Source of the DNA: CAYFKJ01 sp964343605
GTDB taxonomy: Bacteria > Pseudomonadota > Alphaproteobacteria > UBA2966
DNA: 64,000 nt
Assembly: GCA_964343605.1 (NCBI GenBank)
Contig: CAYFKJ010000001.1
Span: forward strand, 744,001 to 808,000
Direction: 5' to 3'
Below are positions 17,407 to 25,726 of the stretch, piece by piece. The notes beneath the pieces are model-generated. The model was not told where the DNA came from. It did no database searches and saw only the letters and a program-made list of their open reading frames with translations. The first letter of the stretch is position 1; the number at the start of each line of letters is the position of its first letter. The translations under genes were made by a program, and so were the position numbers.

Positions 17407-17877
17407 TCAACCTTGGCCCGCGGCCTGGTCGACGGCGTCGAAAATTTTGCTGTAGCCGGTGCAACGGCAGACGTTGCCTTCCAAGCCGCGGCGGACCTCG
17501 TCCTTGCTCGGCTTGGGGTTACCGATCAGCAGGTGTTTGGTTTGCATAATCATACCGGGCGTGCAGTAACCACACTGGATGGCGCCGTGGTCGACGAAAG
17601 CCTGCTGCACCGGATCCAGTCCGTCATCGGTTTGCAGGCCTTCGATCGTCACGACGTTGCGGCCGTCGAGATCGGCGGCATACATCAGGCAGGAGTTGAC
17701 GGACACGCCGTCCACCAAAACCGTGCAAGCGCCGCACTCGCCCTCGCCGCAGGCGAGCTTCGCCCCCGTGAGATCGAGTTCCTCGCGCAGCATGGTCAGC
17801 GTGCTCATACCGGCGGGAACGGAAATCTGGCATTCCTCGCCGTTAAGGGTGAAGGCGATTTCAACCATTTGCGACAT
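17407..17877 (-). CDS. Xanthine dehydrogenase family protein, (2Fe-2S)-binding subunit
   Basis: 156 residues, the small subunit of the Mo hydroxylase. The plant-type ferredoxin cluster is bound by Cys43, Cys48, Cys51 and Cys63 (ACGEGECGACTVLVDG, NSCLMY). The second, all-helical cluster is bound by Cys102, Cys105, Cys137 and Cys139 (QCGYCTPGMI, NVCRCTGY). It passes electrons from the Mo centre to the FAD subunit. Length and cysteine spacing are normal for CoxS/HcrC. It overlaps the FAD-subunit gene by 17 bases and is followed by the Mo-subunit gene after 12 bases. Confidence 0.95.
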   Translation of the reverse strand: MSQMVEIAFTLNGEECQISVPAGMSTLTMLREELDLTGAKLACGEGECGACTVLVDGVSVNSCLMYAADLDGRNVVTIEGLQTDDGLDPVQQAFVDHGAIQCGYCTPGMIMQTKHLLIGNPKPSKDEVRRGLEGNVCRCTGYSKIFDAVDQAAGQG

Positions 17878-18727
17878 CGTTCAGTACCTCTTCTGTCATA
17901 ACGCGGACGAGATGGCGGCGGTACCAGTCGGACGCGCGCACATCTGAAATGGGGGAAACTTCGCCGTCGGCGGCATCGAGCGCCGCGGCAATGGTATCGG
18001 CGTTCAAGGGCTGGCCTTCCAGCGCGGCCTCGGTCTTGGGCGCCCGGATCGGCGTCGGCGCGACGGCGCCGTAGGCCACACGGGCGTCCTTGAGGTGCCC
18101 GTTCTCGCGCACACCGGCCACGCCGACGGCGACCATGGAAATCTCCAAAGCCGGGCGCGGACCGGTCTTGCCGAACCCGCTGACGAAAGCGTCCGCCGGT
18201 TTGTCAAACGAGATGACCGTCAAGAGTTCGTTGTCCTGCATGACCGTCTGCCCCGGACCGGTGAAGAACTCCGCCAGAGCGACGGTCCGCGTCGATACCT
18301 GGCCGTCGGTCCAGGAAGCCAGCTCGACGTCGGCTGACAGCAGCAATAGCGGAATGATCATGTCGCCGGCCGGAGAAGCGTTGCAGATATTGCCGCCGAT
18401 GGTCGCCATGTTGCGGATCTGGTTGCTGGCGAAGCGGTCGGCCGTTTCGGCCAGGACTGGAGCTGTATCGGCAACCACGCCATTGGTCAGCATGTCCGTG
18501 ACCGTCGCAAGTGCGCCGATCTTGACGCGCCCACCGTCGATGGAAATGTCCTGCAGGCCGTCGATGCGGCGGATGTTCATCAGCGTTCCGCCGGTGGTCG
18601 CGCCGTTGGCCTCGGATTGCAGTTTCAAGTCGGTGCCGCCCGCCAGGACGGTCACGCCGCCCGCGGCAAGCGCCTCGGCGGCCTCCGCCACCGTTTTGGG
18701 GGCCAGATAGTTTTGGTACTCAATCAT
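17861..18727 (-). CDS. Xanthine dehydrogenase family protein, FAD-binding subunit
   Basis: 288 residues, the CoxM-type flavoprotein subunit. FAD-binding signatures are TVLAGGTDLKLQ (residues 30-41) and IRNMATIGGNICNASPAGD. There is no extra cysteine-containing loop, unlike the 4-hydroxybenzoyl-CoA reductase beta subunit, which holds an added 4Fe-4S cluster in this chain. This argues against a true HcrABC and for a hydroxylase working in the oxidative direction. It is followed by the Fe-S and Mo subunits on the same transcript, 20 bases after the mutase gene. Confidence 0.93.
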   Translation of the reverse strand: MIEYQNYLAPKTVAEAAEALAAGGVTVLAGGTDLKLQSEANGATTGGTLMNIRRIDGLQDISIDGGRVKIGALATVTDMLTNGVVADTAPVLAETADRFASNQIRNMATIGGNICNASPAGDMIIPLLLLSADVELASWTDGQVSTRTVALAEFFTGPGQTVMQDNELLTVISFDKPADAFVSGFGKTGPRPALEISMVAVGVAGVRENGHLKDARVAYGAVAPTPIRAPKTEAALEGQPLNADTIAAALDAADGEVSPISDVRASDWYRRHLVRVMTEEVLNDVANG

Positions 18728-18747
18728 GATCCAATTCGTTCCAATTT

Positions 18748-20361
18748 TTAGAACCGGATGGGTTCTTCGTAACGGCCGTATACTTCGACCAGGGCATCGT
18801 TCATTTCGCCGACCGTGGCGTAGGCCTTAACGGCCGCCATGATGGCCGGCATGACATTCTTGTCTGCGCGGGCGTCGTCGCTGATCTGCGCCAGACACTT
18901 CTTGACCTCGGCGTCGTCCCGTTCGGCCTTGACCTTGGCCAGGCTCTTGATCTGGATTTCGGCATCGGCGTCCTTGTAGTCGTGGAATTCGACTTCGTGT
19001 TCCTCCTCCTTGTCGACGCGGTAGCAGTTGACGCCGACCTTGGGGAACGCCCCGCTTTCGATGTTGCGGGTCATGTCGTAGGCCTGCTTGGAGACCTTGG
19101 CCTGGATGCGGCCGTCCTTGACCATCTCGACGATGCCGCCCTCGGCGTCGACCTCAGCCATGATCTCCTCCATGCGCTTGCGCATCTGGTTTGTCATGGT
19201 CTCGACGTAGTAGGAACCGGCCAGCGGATCGACCGTCTCGCAGAGCCCCATTTCCTCCTGCAGCAGTTGCATGGTGCGCAAGCTGATGCGGGCCGAGTAT
19301 TCGGTGGGGATGGTGTAGGCCTCATCGTACGAACACAGCGCCATTGTCTGGGCGCCCGACAGCGCGCTGATCAGCGCGTAATAGGCGCCGCGCATGATGT
19401 TGACCTCGGCCTGCTCGAACGTCAGCCCGCCGCCGCCGCCGCCGGCGATCATGCGGAGCCACATCGATTTGGGATCCTCAGCCTGGTAATCCTCCTTGAT
19501 GATCTTGGCCCACAAGCTTCGACCGGCGCGGAACTTGGCGACCTGCTCGAAGATGTTGCCGAAGATGTTGAGGTTGTAGCTGAGCCGGTTGGCAAACTCG
19601 TCGACCTTGAGGCCCCGCTTGATCACCTCGTCGGCGTAGGCCTTGGCGATACAGAAGGCGTAGGCGATCTCCTCCGCCGGATTGCAGCCCGATTCGCGGA
19701 TGTGATAGCCGCAGACGCTGACCGGGCTGTATTTCGGCGCATGCTCAGCGCAGTACTCGATGGTGTCGCCGACCAGTTTGACCGAAGGCTCCACCGGGAA
19801 CACCCAGGTGCCGCGGCCAATGAATTCCTTGAGGATGTCGTTCTGGGCCGTGCCGCGCAGCTTCTTGATGTCGTAGCCGCGTTTCTCAGCCATCGCCAGG
19901 TACATGGCGATCAGGATGGCGGCGGAGCCGTTGATGGTCAGCGAGACCGTGATTTTCTCCAGATCGATGCCGTCGAAGGCGATCTCGAAATCGCGCAAAC
20001 TGTCGACCGCCATGCCGACGCGCCCCACCTCGCCTTCCGCCATCACGTGATCGGAATCGAGACCTGTCTGGGTCGCCAGGTCGAAGGCGACGTTGAGGCC
20101 GGTCTGGCCGTTCTCGATCAGGTACTTGAAGCGCTTGTTGGTTTCGATGGGATTGCCGAAGCCCGCATACTGTCGCATGGTCCAGCGACGCTTGCGGTAC
20201 ATCTCGCGGTGGATGCCGCGCGTAAAGGGATAGGCGCCGGGTTCGCCGATGAACTCGAAGCCGCCCGATTCCTCGACGTCCTTGGCCGTGTAGACGGTTT
20301 TGACCTCGATACCCGATTCGTTGAACACCCGGCCGTCGTCTGCGGTCGCTGCTTCGCTCAT
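18748..20361 (-). CDS. Acyl-CoA mutase large subunit, B12-dependent, atypical active site
   Basis: 537 residues, the TIM-barrel catalytic half of a split coenzyme-B12 carbon-skeleton mutase. Family marks are TMRQYAGFG (Tyr65 matches the active-site Tyr of methylmalonyl-CoA mutase), AFDLATQTGLDSDH, GTAQNDILKEFIGRGTW and CGYHIRESG with His220. The usual R-x-H-x-Q-T-S-G-x-S-L-T motif is absent: residues 303-313 read RMIAGGGGGGL, removing the His and Gln that contact substrate in methylmalonyl-CoA mutase, and QSLHTN-x-x-DE becomes QTMALCSYDE. It is therefore unlikely to act on methylmalonyl-CoA; the rearranged acyl-CoA is unknown. Overlaps the B12-subunit gene by 4 nt. No MeaB-type GTPase chaperone is in the window. 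Confidence 0.9.
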   Translation of the reverse strand: MSEAATADDGRVFNESGIEVKTVYTAKDVEESGGFEFIGEPGAYPFTRGIHREMYRKRRWTMRQYAGFGNPIETNKRFKYLIENGQTGLNVAFDLATQTGLDSDHVMAEGEVGRVGMAVDSLRDFEIAFDGIDLEKITVSLTINGSAAILIAMYLAMAEKRGYDIKKLRGTAQNDILKEFIGRGTWVFPVEPSVKLVGDTIEYCAEHAPKYSPVSVCGYHIRESGCNPAEEIAYAFCIAKAYADEVIKRGLKVDEFANRLSYNLNIFGNIFEQVAKFRAGRSLWAKIIKEDYQAEDPKSMWLRMIAGGGGGGLTFEQAEVNIMRGAYYALISALSGAQTMALCSYDEAYTIPTEYSARISLRTMQLLQEEMGLCETVDPLAGSYYVETMTNQMRKRMEEIMAEVDAEGGIVEMVKDGRIQAKVSKQAYDMTRNIESGAFPKVGVNCYRVDKEEEHEVEFHDYKDADAEIQIKSLAKVKAERDDAEVKKCLAQISDDARADKNVMPAIMAAVKAYATVGEMNDALVEVYGRYEEPIRF

Positions 20362-20786
20362 GATGCTTCCCTCAATTTTTCCGCGTTGGCGTTGATGAAG
20401 TCGACGATTTCATCAAGCTTCGTCCCCCCGGCGAAGACGCCGTCGAGGCCGATGTCCTTCAGCGCCGCATGGTCCTGGTCGGGAATGCAGCCGCCGATGA
20501 TCCAGAGCTTCTCGCTCAGGCCGTACTGGTCCAACAGACCCTTAAGCTTTTTGCAAAACGGAACATGCGAACCGGCCAGGCTGGAGAGACCGATCACGTC
20601 GGCCCCCTCGTCGAGCGCCAACTGGGCAATCTCGCTGGGCGATTTACGCAAGCCAGTATAAATGACTTCAAATCCGGCATCCATCAGCGCCCGGCTCACA
20701 ACTTTGGCACCGACATCGTGCCCGTCCAGACCGGGCTTGCCGATTATTACCTTCAGCGGCCGTCCGCCGCCCGAATCACCGCTCAT
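20358..20786 (-). CDS. Cobalamin-binding subunit of acyl-CoA mutase
   Basis: 142 residues, the Rossmann-like B12 domain that pairs with the mutase catalytic subunit encoded next. The base-off/His-on motif is complete: GKPGLDGHDVGAKVV (Asp21, His23, Gly26), then GLSSLAGSH and IIGGCIPDQD, which line the dimethylbenzimidazole tail. Length is normal for stand-alone subunits such as those of isobutyryl-CoA and 2-hydroxyisobutyryl-CoA mutases. Start and stop overlap its neighbours by 4 nt each, so the acyl-CoA dehydrogenase, this subunit and the catalytic subunit are translationally coupled. Confidence 0.95.
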   Translation of the reverse strand: MSGDSGGGRPLKVIIGKPGLDGHDVGAKVVSRALMDAGFEVIYTGLRKSPSEIAQLALDEGADVIGLSSLAGSHVPFCKKLKGLLDQYGLSEKLWIIGGCIPDQDHAALKDIGLDGVFAGGTKLDEIVDFINANAEKLREAS

Positions 20787-21916
20787 ACCGATAACTCCTT
20801 GGCGATAATGAGTTTGAGAATGTCGCTCGTGCCGCCGCCGATCAGGGTGAAGCGCACGTCGCGCAGGAACCGCTGCACCGGATATTCCATCGCGAAGCCG
20901 TACGAGGCGAATATGCGGGACGCTTTTTCGCAGATCACGGCCGCGGCCTCGGTGGCGAACAGTTTGGCCATGCTGGCTTCCCGCCTGTGGGGTTTTCCGG
21001 CATCCAGCAGCCAGGCGGCGTAGTAGGTGAGGTGACGGGCGGCCTCAAGATCCGTCGCCATCTCCGCAAGTTTCAACTGCACGGCCTGGAAACGGTTGAT
21101 CGGCTTGCCGAACTGCTGGCGTTCGGCGGCGTAGCGGTTGGCTTCGTCCATCGCCGCGCGCGCCACGCCGAGGCCCATCGCCGCCGTGATGATGCGGATC
21201 TCCGACAAGAGCTTGCGCAGGTGTCCTTCGGCATCGCCCTCCTCCACGCTGAGGCGGTGGCTGTCGGGCACGAAGCAGTCGTCGAAGGCAAGTTCGGAGG
21301 TCGGCAGCGACCAGACACCCATTTTATCGATGGGCTTGCCGATGTTGACGCCGTCAAAATCCTTCTCGACGAGGAAGATCGTCAGCTTCTTTTCCTCGCC
21401 CGCCTTGGCAAAGACGGTGAAGAAGTCTGCCACGGGTGCTGCCGTCACCCAGGTCTTGGCGCCATTGATGCGGTAGCCGCCGTCGACCTTGGTCGCCGTC
21501 GTCGAGATGCCGCCGAGATCGCTGCCGGCGTTGGGCTCGGTCATGCAGATGGCGCCGATCTTCTCAAGCTTGAGCGCGGGTTTGAACAGCCGTTCGATGA
21601 TGTCGTCGTTGCCCAGCATCTGCAGAAACTTGGTGCCCATCAGGGACTGCATGGCGATGCAGCCGCCGACCGACATGGAGCCGCGCGCAACTTCCTCCAG
21701 CGCCAGACAGAATGTCACGAGATCGACATCGGAGCCGCCGACCTCCTCCGGATAGCGCATGCCGACGAAACCCAGTTCCGCCAACTCGCCGACGTACTCG
21801 CGCGGATAGGCGTGCGCCACGTCGATGGCCTCGGCGTTTGGCACGATGCGCTCGTCGACGAAGCGCGCGAAGGTGTCGCGCACGACGGTTTGTTCTTCGC
21901 TCAGGTCATAATCCAT
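20783..21916 (-). CDS. Acyl-CoA dehydrogenase family protein
   Basis: 377-residue flavoprotein. FAD/substrate motifs ICMTEPNAGSDLGGI, YRINGAKTWVTAA, RQQFGKPINRFQAVQ and YPVQRFLRDVRFTLIGGGTS are clear. The position of the catalytic glutamate in short/medium-chain enzymes (Y-E-G-T-x-x-I) is Gly361 here (GGGTSDI); this variant is also common in actinobacterial FadE proteins, so the base may come from elsewhere, perhaps Glu in LLSEIRII. I choose ATG 21916 rather than the TTG one codon earlier. It is coupled to the mutase subunits by a 4-nt overlap, suggesting that it oxidises the mutase product or prepares its substrate. Confidence 0.9.
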   Translation of the reverse strand: MDYDLSEEQTVVRDTFARFVDERIVPNAEAIDVAHAYPREYVGELAELGFVGMRYPEEVGGSDVDLVTFCLALEEVARGSMSVGGCIAMQSLMGTKFLQMLGNDDIIERLFKPALKLEKIGAICMTEPNAGSDLGGISTTATKVDGGYRINGAKTWVTAAPVADFFTVFAKAGEEKKLTIFLVEKDFDGVNIGKPIDKMGVWSLPTSELAFDDCFVPDSHRLSVEEGDAEGHLRKLLSEIRIITAAMGLGVARAAMDEANRYAAERQQFGKPINRFQAVQLKLAEMATDLEAARHLTYYAAWLLDAGKPHRREASMAKLFATEAAAVICEKASRIFASYGFAMEYPVQRFLRDVRFTLIGGGTSDILKLIIAKELSV

Positions 21917-21935
21917 CAAACCACGCCTTTACTGC

Positions 21936-23612
21936 TTACGAATCCAACCCGTAGGTGTCGCGCGCCGCTTCGGCCGTGATGATGCCGTCGCGGATTTCCT
22001 CGCGCAGTTTGTCGCGGTCGCGGTCTTCGGGCTTGCCGTAACCGCCGCCGCCGCCGGCGAACTGGTGGTAGACCGTGCCGCGCGGCACACCCTTGATCAG
22101 CGCCTTGTTGTTGGGCACGACCTCGCTGCCGTCGGGGTACTTCAGCGTGATCGAATTGAGCGTCGCGTCGTGGCCGCCGAAGAGGCCGAAGGCCGGTTCG
22201 AAATCACCGTCGCCGAAGGTGACGAACTGCGTGTCGTCGGAGCCGAAGGTATAGATGGTCTCGATCCCCAGACCGCCGCGCCACTGACCGGCGCCCGCCG
22301 AATCGGCAAGGTATTCGTGCTTGTTGAGGATGTGCGGCGTCTGCTGTTCGAACATCTCGTAGTCCTGGTCGAGCACGCCGCCGGAGGCGTCGATCATGCC
22401 GATGTGATCGTAACCGTCGGTGCCGTTCATGCCGCCGGAGCCACCCTTGAAGCCCATGAAGAAGATGTCGACGTACTTGTCGCCCTTCTCCTCGTCCTGG
22501 GCGGTGGTGAGCGAACAGAGAAGGTTGTTCCAGCCCGCCGTGACACGATCCGGCACGGCCGGCGCCAGCGCCCGGATGATGGCGTCGGCGTTGGGCGGGC
22601 AGAGGTGGTTGCCGAACGTCGTCGCCTTCGGGTACGAGGCGTTGAGGATGGTGCCTTCGGGGATCTTGATTTCCAAAGGCTCCACCATGCCTTCGTTGTG
22701 CGGCATGTCGGGATTGACCATCTGCAGCAGCGTCAGCACCGTGGCCGAAGCGCTCGAGGTGTAGGTGCCGTTGACGAAGCCGTTGGTCTGATCGTCGGTG
22801 CGCGAATAGTCGAAGACGATGCTCTTGTCCTTGACCTCGATGTCGACGCGGATGGTGAATTCGGTGCCTTCGTTATGGCCGTCGAAATAGACCATGCCCT
22901 CGCCGGAATAGTTGCCGTTGGGGATCTTGCCGATCTCGGCTTCCATCATCTGGCGGGTCGACTCGAACAGCGCCTGTTTGTGGTTGTCGTAGCTTTCGAC
23001 GCCGTACTTCTCCAACAGTTCCAGCAGACGCCGTTCGCCGACTGTGCAGGCGCCCATCTGGGCCCGCATGTCGTGCTGGACGATTTCCAACCGAATGTTG
23101 GCGAAGATAAGATCCCAGACGTCTTTGCGAAGCGTGCCGCGGTCGACCACCTTGACCGGCGGGATGCGGATGGCCTCCTCCCAGACTTCCTTGGCGTCGG
23201 GATTGTAGCCGCCGGCAACGGCGCCGCCGATATCGGCCTGGTGCCCCTTGACGGCGGACCAGCCGACCAGCTCGCCCTCGAAGAAGATCGGCTTGTAGAC
23301 GGCGACGTCGTTGTTCTGGTTGCCCATGGAGAAGACGTCGTTGTGGAAGATGACGTCGCCTTCGTTGATGTCGCCATCGAAATATTCAAGGATGTACTTG
23401 CAGACGGGCGCCAGGGAGAAGGCCAGGATCGGCAGGTTTTCCGTCTGCTCCAGCATGCGGCCTTCGGCGTCGTAGAGGCCGGTCACGAAGTCCTTGGCCT
23501 CGCAGAGGATGGGGGAGCGCGTGGTCTTCTGGACCGAGATGCTCATTTCGTCCGTGATGGACTTGAACGTCCTGGCGTAAACGGACAGCAGGATGGGATC
23601 TACGTTGCTCAT
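21936..23612 (-). CDS. Hydantoinase B/oxoprolinase family protein (HyuB-like)
   Basis: 558 residues of the HyuB/acetone-carboxylase-alpha superfamily. Recognisable segments are SVQKTTRSPILCEAKDFVTG near the N-terminus, GDVIFHNDVFSMGNQNNDVAV (the metal-site aspartate/histidine region), GWSAVKGHQADIGG and YDHIGMIDASGG. With HyuA it forms an ATP-using complex that either opens lactam or hydantoin rings or carboxylates ketones (acetone and acetophenone carboxylases). No small zinc-binding third subunit, which those carboxylases need, is encoded nearby. It overlaps hyuA-like by 4 nt. Confidence 0.9.
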   Translation of the reverse strand: MSNVDPILLSVYARTFKSITDEMSISVQKTTRSPILCEAKDFVTGLYDAEGRMLEQTENLPILAFSLAPVCKYILEYFDGDINEGDVIFHNDVFSMGNQNNDVAVYKPIFFEGELVGWSAVKGHQADIGGAVAGGYNPDAKEVWEEAIRIPPVKVVDRGTLRKDVWDLIFANIRLEIVQHDMRAQMGACTVGERRLLELLEKYGVESYDNHKQALFESTRQMMEAEIGKIPNGNYSGEGMVYFDGHNEGTEFTIRVDIEVKDKSIVFDYSRTDDQTNGFVNGTYTSSASATVLTLLQMVNPDMPHNEGMVEPLEIKIPEGTILNASYPKATTFGNHLCPPNADAIIRALAPAVPDRVTAGWNNLLCSLTTAQDEEKGDKYVDIFFMGFKGGSGGMNGTDGYDHIGMIDASGGVLDQDYEMFEQQTPHILNKHEYLADSAGAGQWRGGLGIETIYTFGSDDTQFVTFGDGDFEPAFGLFGGHDATLNSITLKYPDGSEVVPNNKALIKGVPRGTVYHQFAGGGGGYGKPEDRDRDKLREEIRDGIITAEAARDTYGLDS

Positions 23613-25726
23613 GCCGATGCTCCCTTCAAGGTATCTTCCACCAAATCTTCGCGTCCCTTGCGGTAGAGGACGAACGAGCCGTAACCGTCGATGACGCAGT
23701 CGTAATCGGCGCTGACGAAAATCGCCGTCGTCACTTCCTCGATCATCGCCGGACCGCTCAATCTGTTGCCGTGCTCCAATTGGTGACCGTCGAACACCGA
23801 AACCGTCTGGAAGTCGTTGGTTTCGGGCACATAGACCGACCGCTCACCTTTCAGCGCATGGGATGAATCCGCCGAAGCGGCGTCGGCGCTCGCCATAACC
23901 GGTTTTTCGGTGATGCCGACGGCCTGAACCCGGATGTTGATGATCTCGACCGGCACTTCCTCGTCCGTGTCTTCCAGCGAATAGCCATAGAGGCGGTTGT
24001 GTTCGGCGTGGAAGGCGTCGGCAATGGCAGCTTCGTCGCCGGCCTCGATGTGGGCGGGATCGACCACGAACGAGACCTCGTGGAACTGCTTGAGGTAGCG
24101 GCAGTCGAATTTGACGTGGAATTCGCGGGCCTCCGCCGGAATGCCCTCTTCCTCCAGCATCGCGTCGCCTTCGCGCTTCATGTTGCCGATCTTGGTATTA
24201 AGCTCGGCCCAGTCGGCGCCCATCAGCGGCGAGACGAAGGTGCGGACGAAATCGTGCTTCAGGTCGCCCATCAGCATGCCGACGGCGCAGAGGATGGAGG
24301 ATTCGCGCGGCACGATCTGCAGCGGGATGTCGAGTTCGCTGCAGATCAGGCAGGAGTGGATGGGCCCGGCGCCGCCGGCCACGATCATCGGGAATTCGCG
24401 CGGATCGAAGCCGCGCTTGATGGTGATCTCGCGCACGCCCTGCGCCATGTTGTTGCAGGCGATGCGATACATGCCCGCAGCCGCTTCCTCGATGCTGAGG
24501 CCGAGAGGATCGCCGATGTGTTCCTTGATGGCGTTGCGCGCCGCTTCAACGTCGAGCGACATCTTGCCGCCCGCGAAGAAGTCGGGATTGAGGTAACCCA
24601 GCACCAGATTGGCATCGGTGCAGGCCGGCAGGGTGCCGCCTTTCTGGTAGCTCACCGGTCCGGGATCGGCGCCGGCGCTTTGCGGGCCCATGCGCAGCAG
24701 GCCGCCCTCGTCGATCCAGCCGATGCTGCCGCCGCCCGCGCCGATGGTGTGGATGCCCAGCATGGGCAGCGCGATACGGTGGCGGTCGATCTCGCCGTCG
24801 TTGACCATGATCGGACTGTCGACCACGAGGGCCGCTTCAAAGCTGGTGCCGCCCATGTCCACGACGATGCACTTGTTTTGGTCGTGGGCCTGGGCGTAGA
24901 CCAGACCGGCACCCGGCCCGCCGGCCGGACCTGAGAGTAGCGTCAGCGCCGCGTTGTCGCGCGCCACCTGGGGCGACATGACGCCACCGTTGGATTGCAT
25001 GATCATCAGGACACCGTTGAAGCCGATGTCGCCGAAGCGGCTGACAAGCTGGTCGAGATAGTGGCTGAGTTTCGGCCCGACGTAGGAATTCAAGGCGGTT
25101 GTGCTAATGCGTTCGTAAAAGCGGATCGACGGCAACAGGTCGGTGGAAACCGTGAGGTAGGCATCCGGCAACTGTTCCCGCACCAGTTCCGCCGCGGCGC
25201 GTTCGTGGGCGGGGTTGGCGAAGGCGTTCATGAAGCAGATGGAGACGGCCTCGACGCCTTCCTCTTTGAAGAGCTTGATGGCGTCCTCGACATCCGAGAG
25301 CTTGAGCGGCTCAATCTCCTTGCCGTTGCGGTCAAGCCGCCCGCCGACACCCTGGCGCAGGTAGCGCGGCACCAGCGGCACGACGTTGGTGAAGCGGTTG
25401 TTGTACTGCTCCTCCCGGATACCGCGGCGCATTTCCAGCGCATCGCGCAGCCCTTCGGTCGTCAACAGCGCGCTTTTGGCGCCGGTTCGGGTCAGGGTGG
25501 CGTTTGTGGTCACCGTCGTACCGTGCACGATGGTCTCCAGCGACTGGGCGAAATCCTCCAGCGACATTGCCGGTTCCTGCGCTTCCGCCAGATCCTTCAT
25601 GCCCTGGATCACGGCGATCGAGGGATCGGAAGGCGTGGACAAGGTTTTGTGGATACGCGGCTCCTCGCCTTCCTTCACCAGATAGAAATCGGTGAACGTA
25701 CCGCCGACATCAATACCGATCTTCAT
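23609..25726 (-). CDS. Hydantoinase/oxoprolinase family protein (HyuA-like ATPase subunit)
   Basis: 705-residue subunit of the actin/acetate-kinase-like ATPase fold. The phosphate-1 motif is MKIGIDVGGTFTDFYLV, with VHGTTVTTNATLTRTGAKSA, LLSGPAGGPGAGLVYA, VVDMGGTSFEAALV (phosphate 2), IGAGGGSIGWID, GPQSAGADPGPVSY and VAGGAGPIHSCLI following in standard order. It would use ATP to activate a lactam carbonyl or, in the carboxylase branch, the ketone enol and bicarbonate. Immediately followed by HyuB; overlaps the upstream ligase gene by 4 nt. Substrate unknown; the Mo hydroxylase in the same operon makes ring hydroxylation followed by lactam opening an attractive but unproven scheme. Confidence 0.92.
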   Translation of the reverse strand: MKIGIDVGGTFTDFYLVKEGEEPRIHKTLSTPSDPSIAVIQGMKDLAEAQEPAMSLEDFAQSLETIVHGTTVTTNATLTRTGAKSALLTTEGLRDALEMRRGIREEQYNNRFTNVVPLVPRYLRQGVGGRLDRNGKEIEPLKLSDVEDAIKLFKEEGVEAVSICFMNAFANPAHERAAAELVREQLPDAYLTVSTDLLPSIRFYERISTTALNSYVGPKLSHYLDQLVSRFGDIGFNGVLMIMQSNGGVMSPQVARDNAALTLLSGPAGGPGAGLVYAQAHDQNKCIVVDMGGTSFEAALVVDSPIMVNDGEIDRHRIALPMLGIHTIGAGGGSIGWIDEGGLLRMGPQSAGADPGPVSYQKGGTLPACTDANLVLGYLNPDFFAGGKMSLDVEAARNAIKEHIGDPLGLSIEEAAAGMYRIACNNMAQGVREITIKRGFDPREFPMIVAGGAGPIHSCLICSELDIPLQIVPRESSILCAVGMLMGDLKHDFVRTFVSPLMGADWAELNTKIGNMKREGDAMLEEEGIPAEAREFHVKFDCRYLKQFHEVSFVVDPAHIEAGDEAAIADAFHAEHNRLYGYSLEDTDEEVPVEIINIRVQAVGITEKPVMASADAASADSSHALKGERSVYVPETNDFQTVSVFDGHQLEHGNRLSGPAMIEEVTTAIFVSADYDCVIDGYGSFVLYRKGREDLVEDTLKGASA

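Noticed and set aside
15271..17901. An 876-codon plus-strand open frame opposite the Mo-hydroxylase genes
   Set aside because: It is a His/Asp/Val-rich antisense artefact of high-GC coding sequence; the minus strand has all the xanthine dehydrogenase motifs.
15073..18727. CO dehydrogenase (coxSML)
   Set aside because: The large subunit lacks the Cys-containing active-site loop typical of form I CO dehydrogenase.
17861..18727. True 4-hydroxybenzoyl-CoA reductase
   Set aside because: The FAD subunit lacks the extra cysteine loop for the additional 4Fe-4S cluster.
21936..25726. Firm call as acetone or acetophenone carboxylase
   Set aside because: The zinc-binding small subunit these carboxylases require is not encoded nearby, and HyuAB sequences alone cannot separate carboxylases from lactamases.
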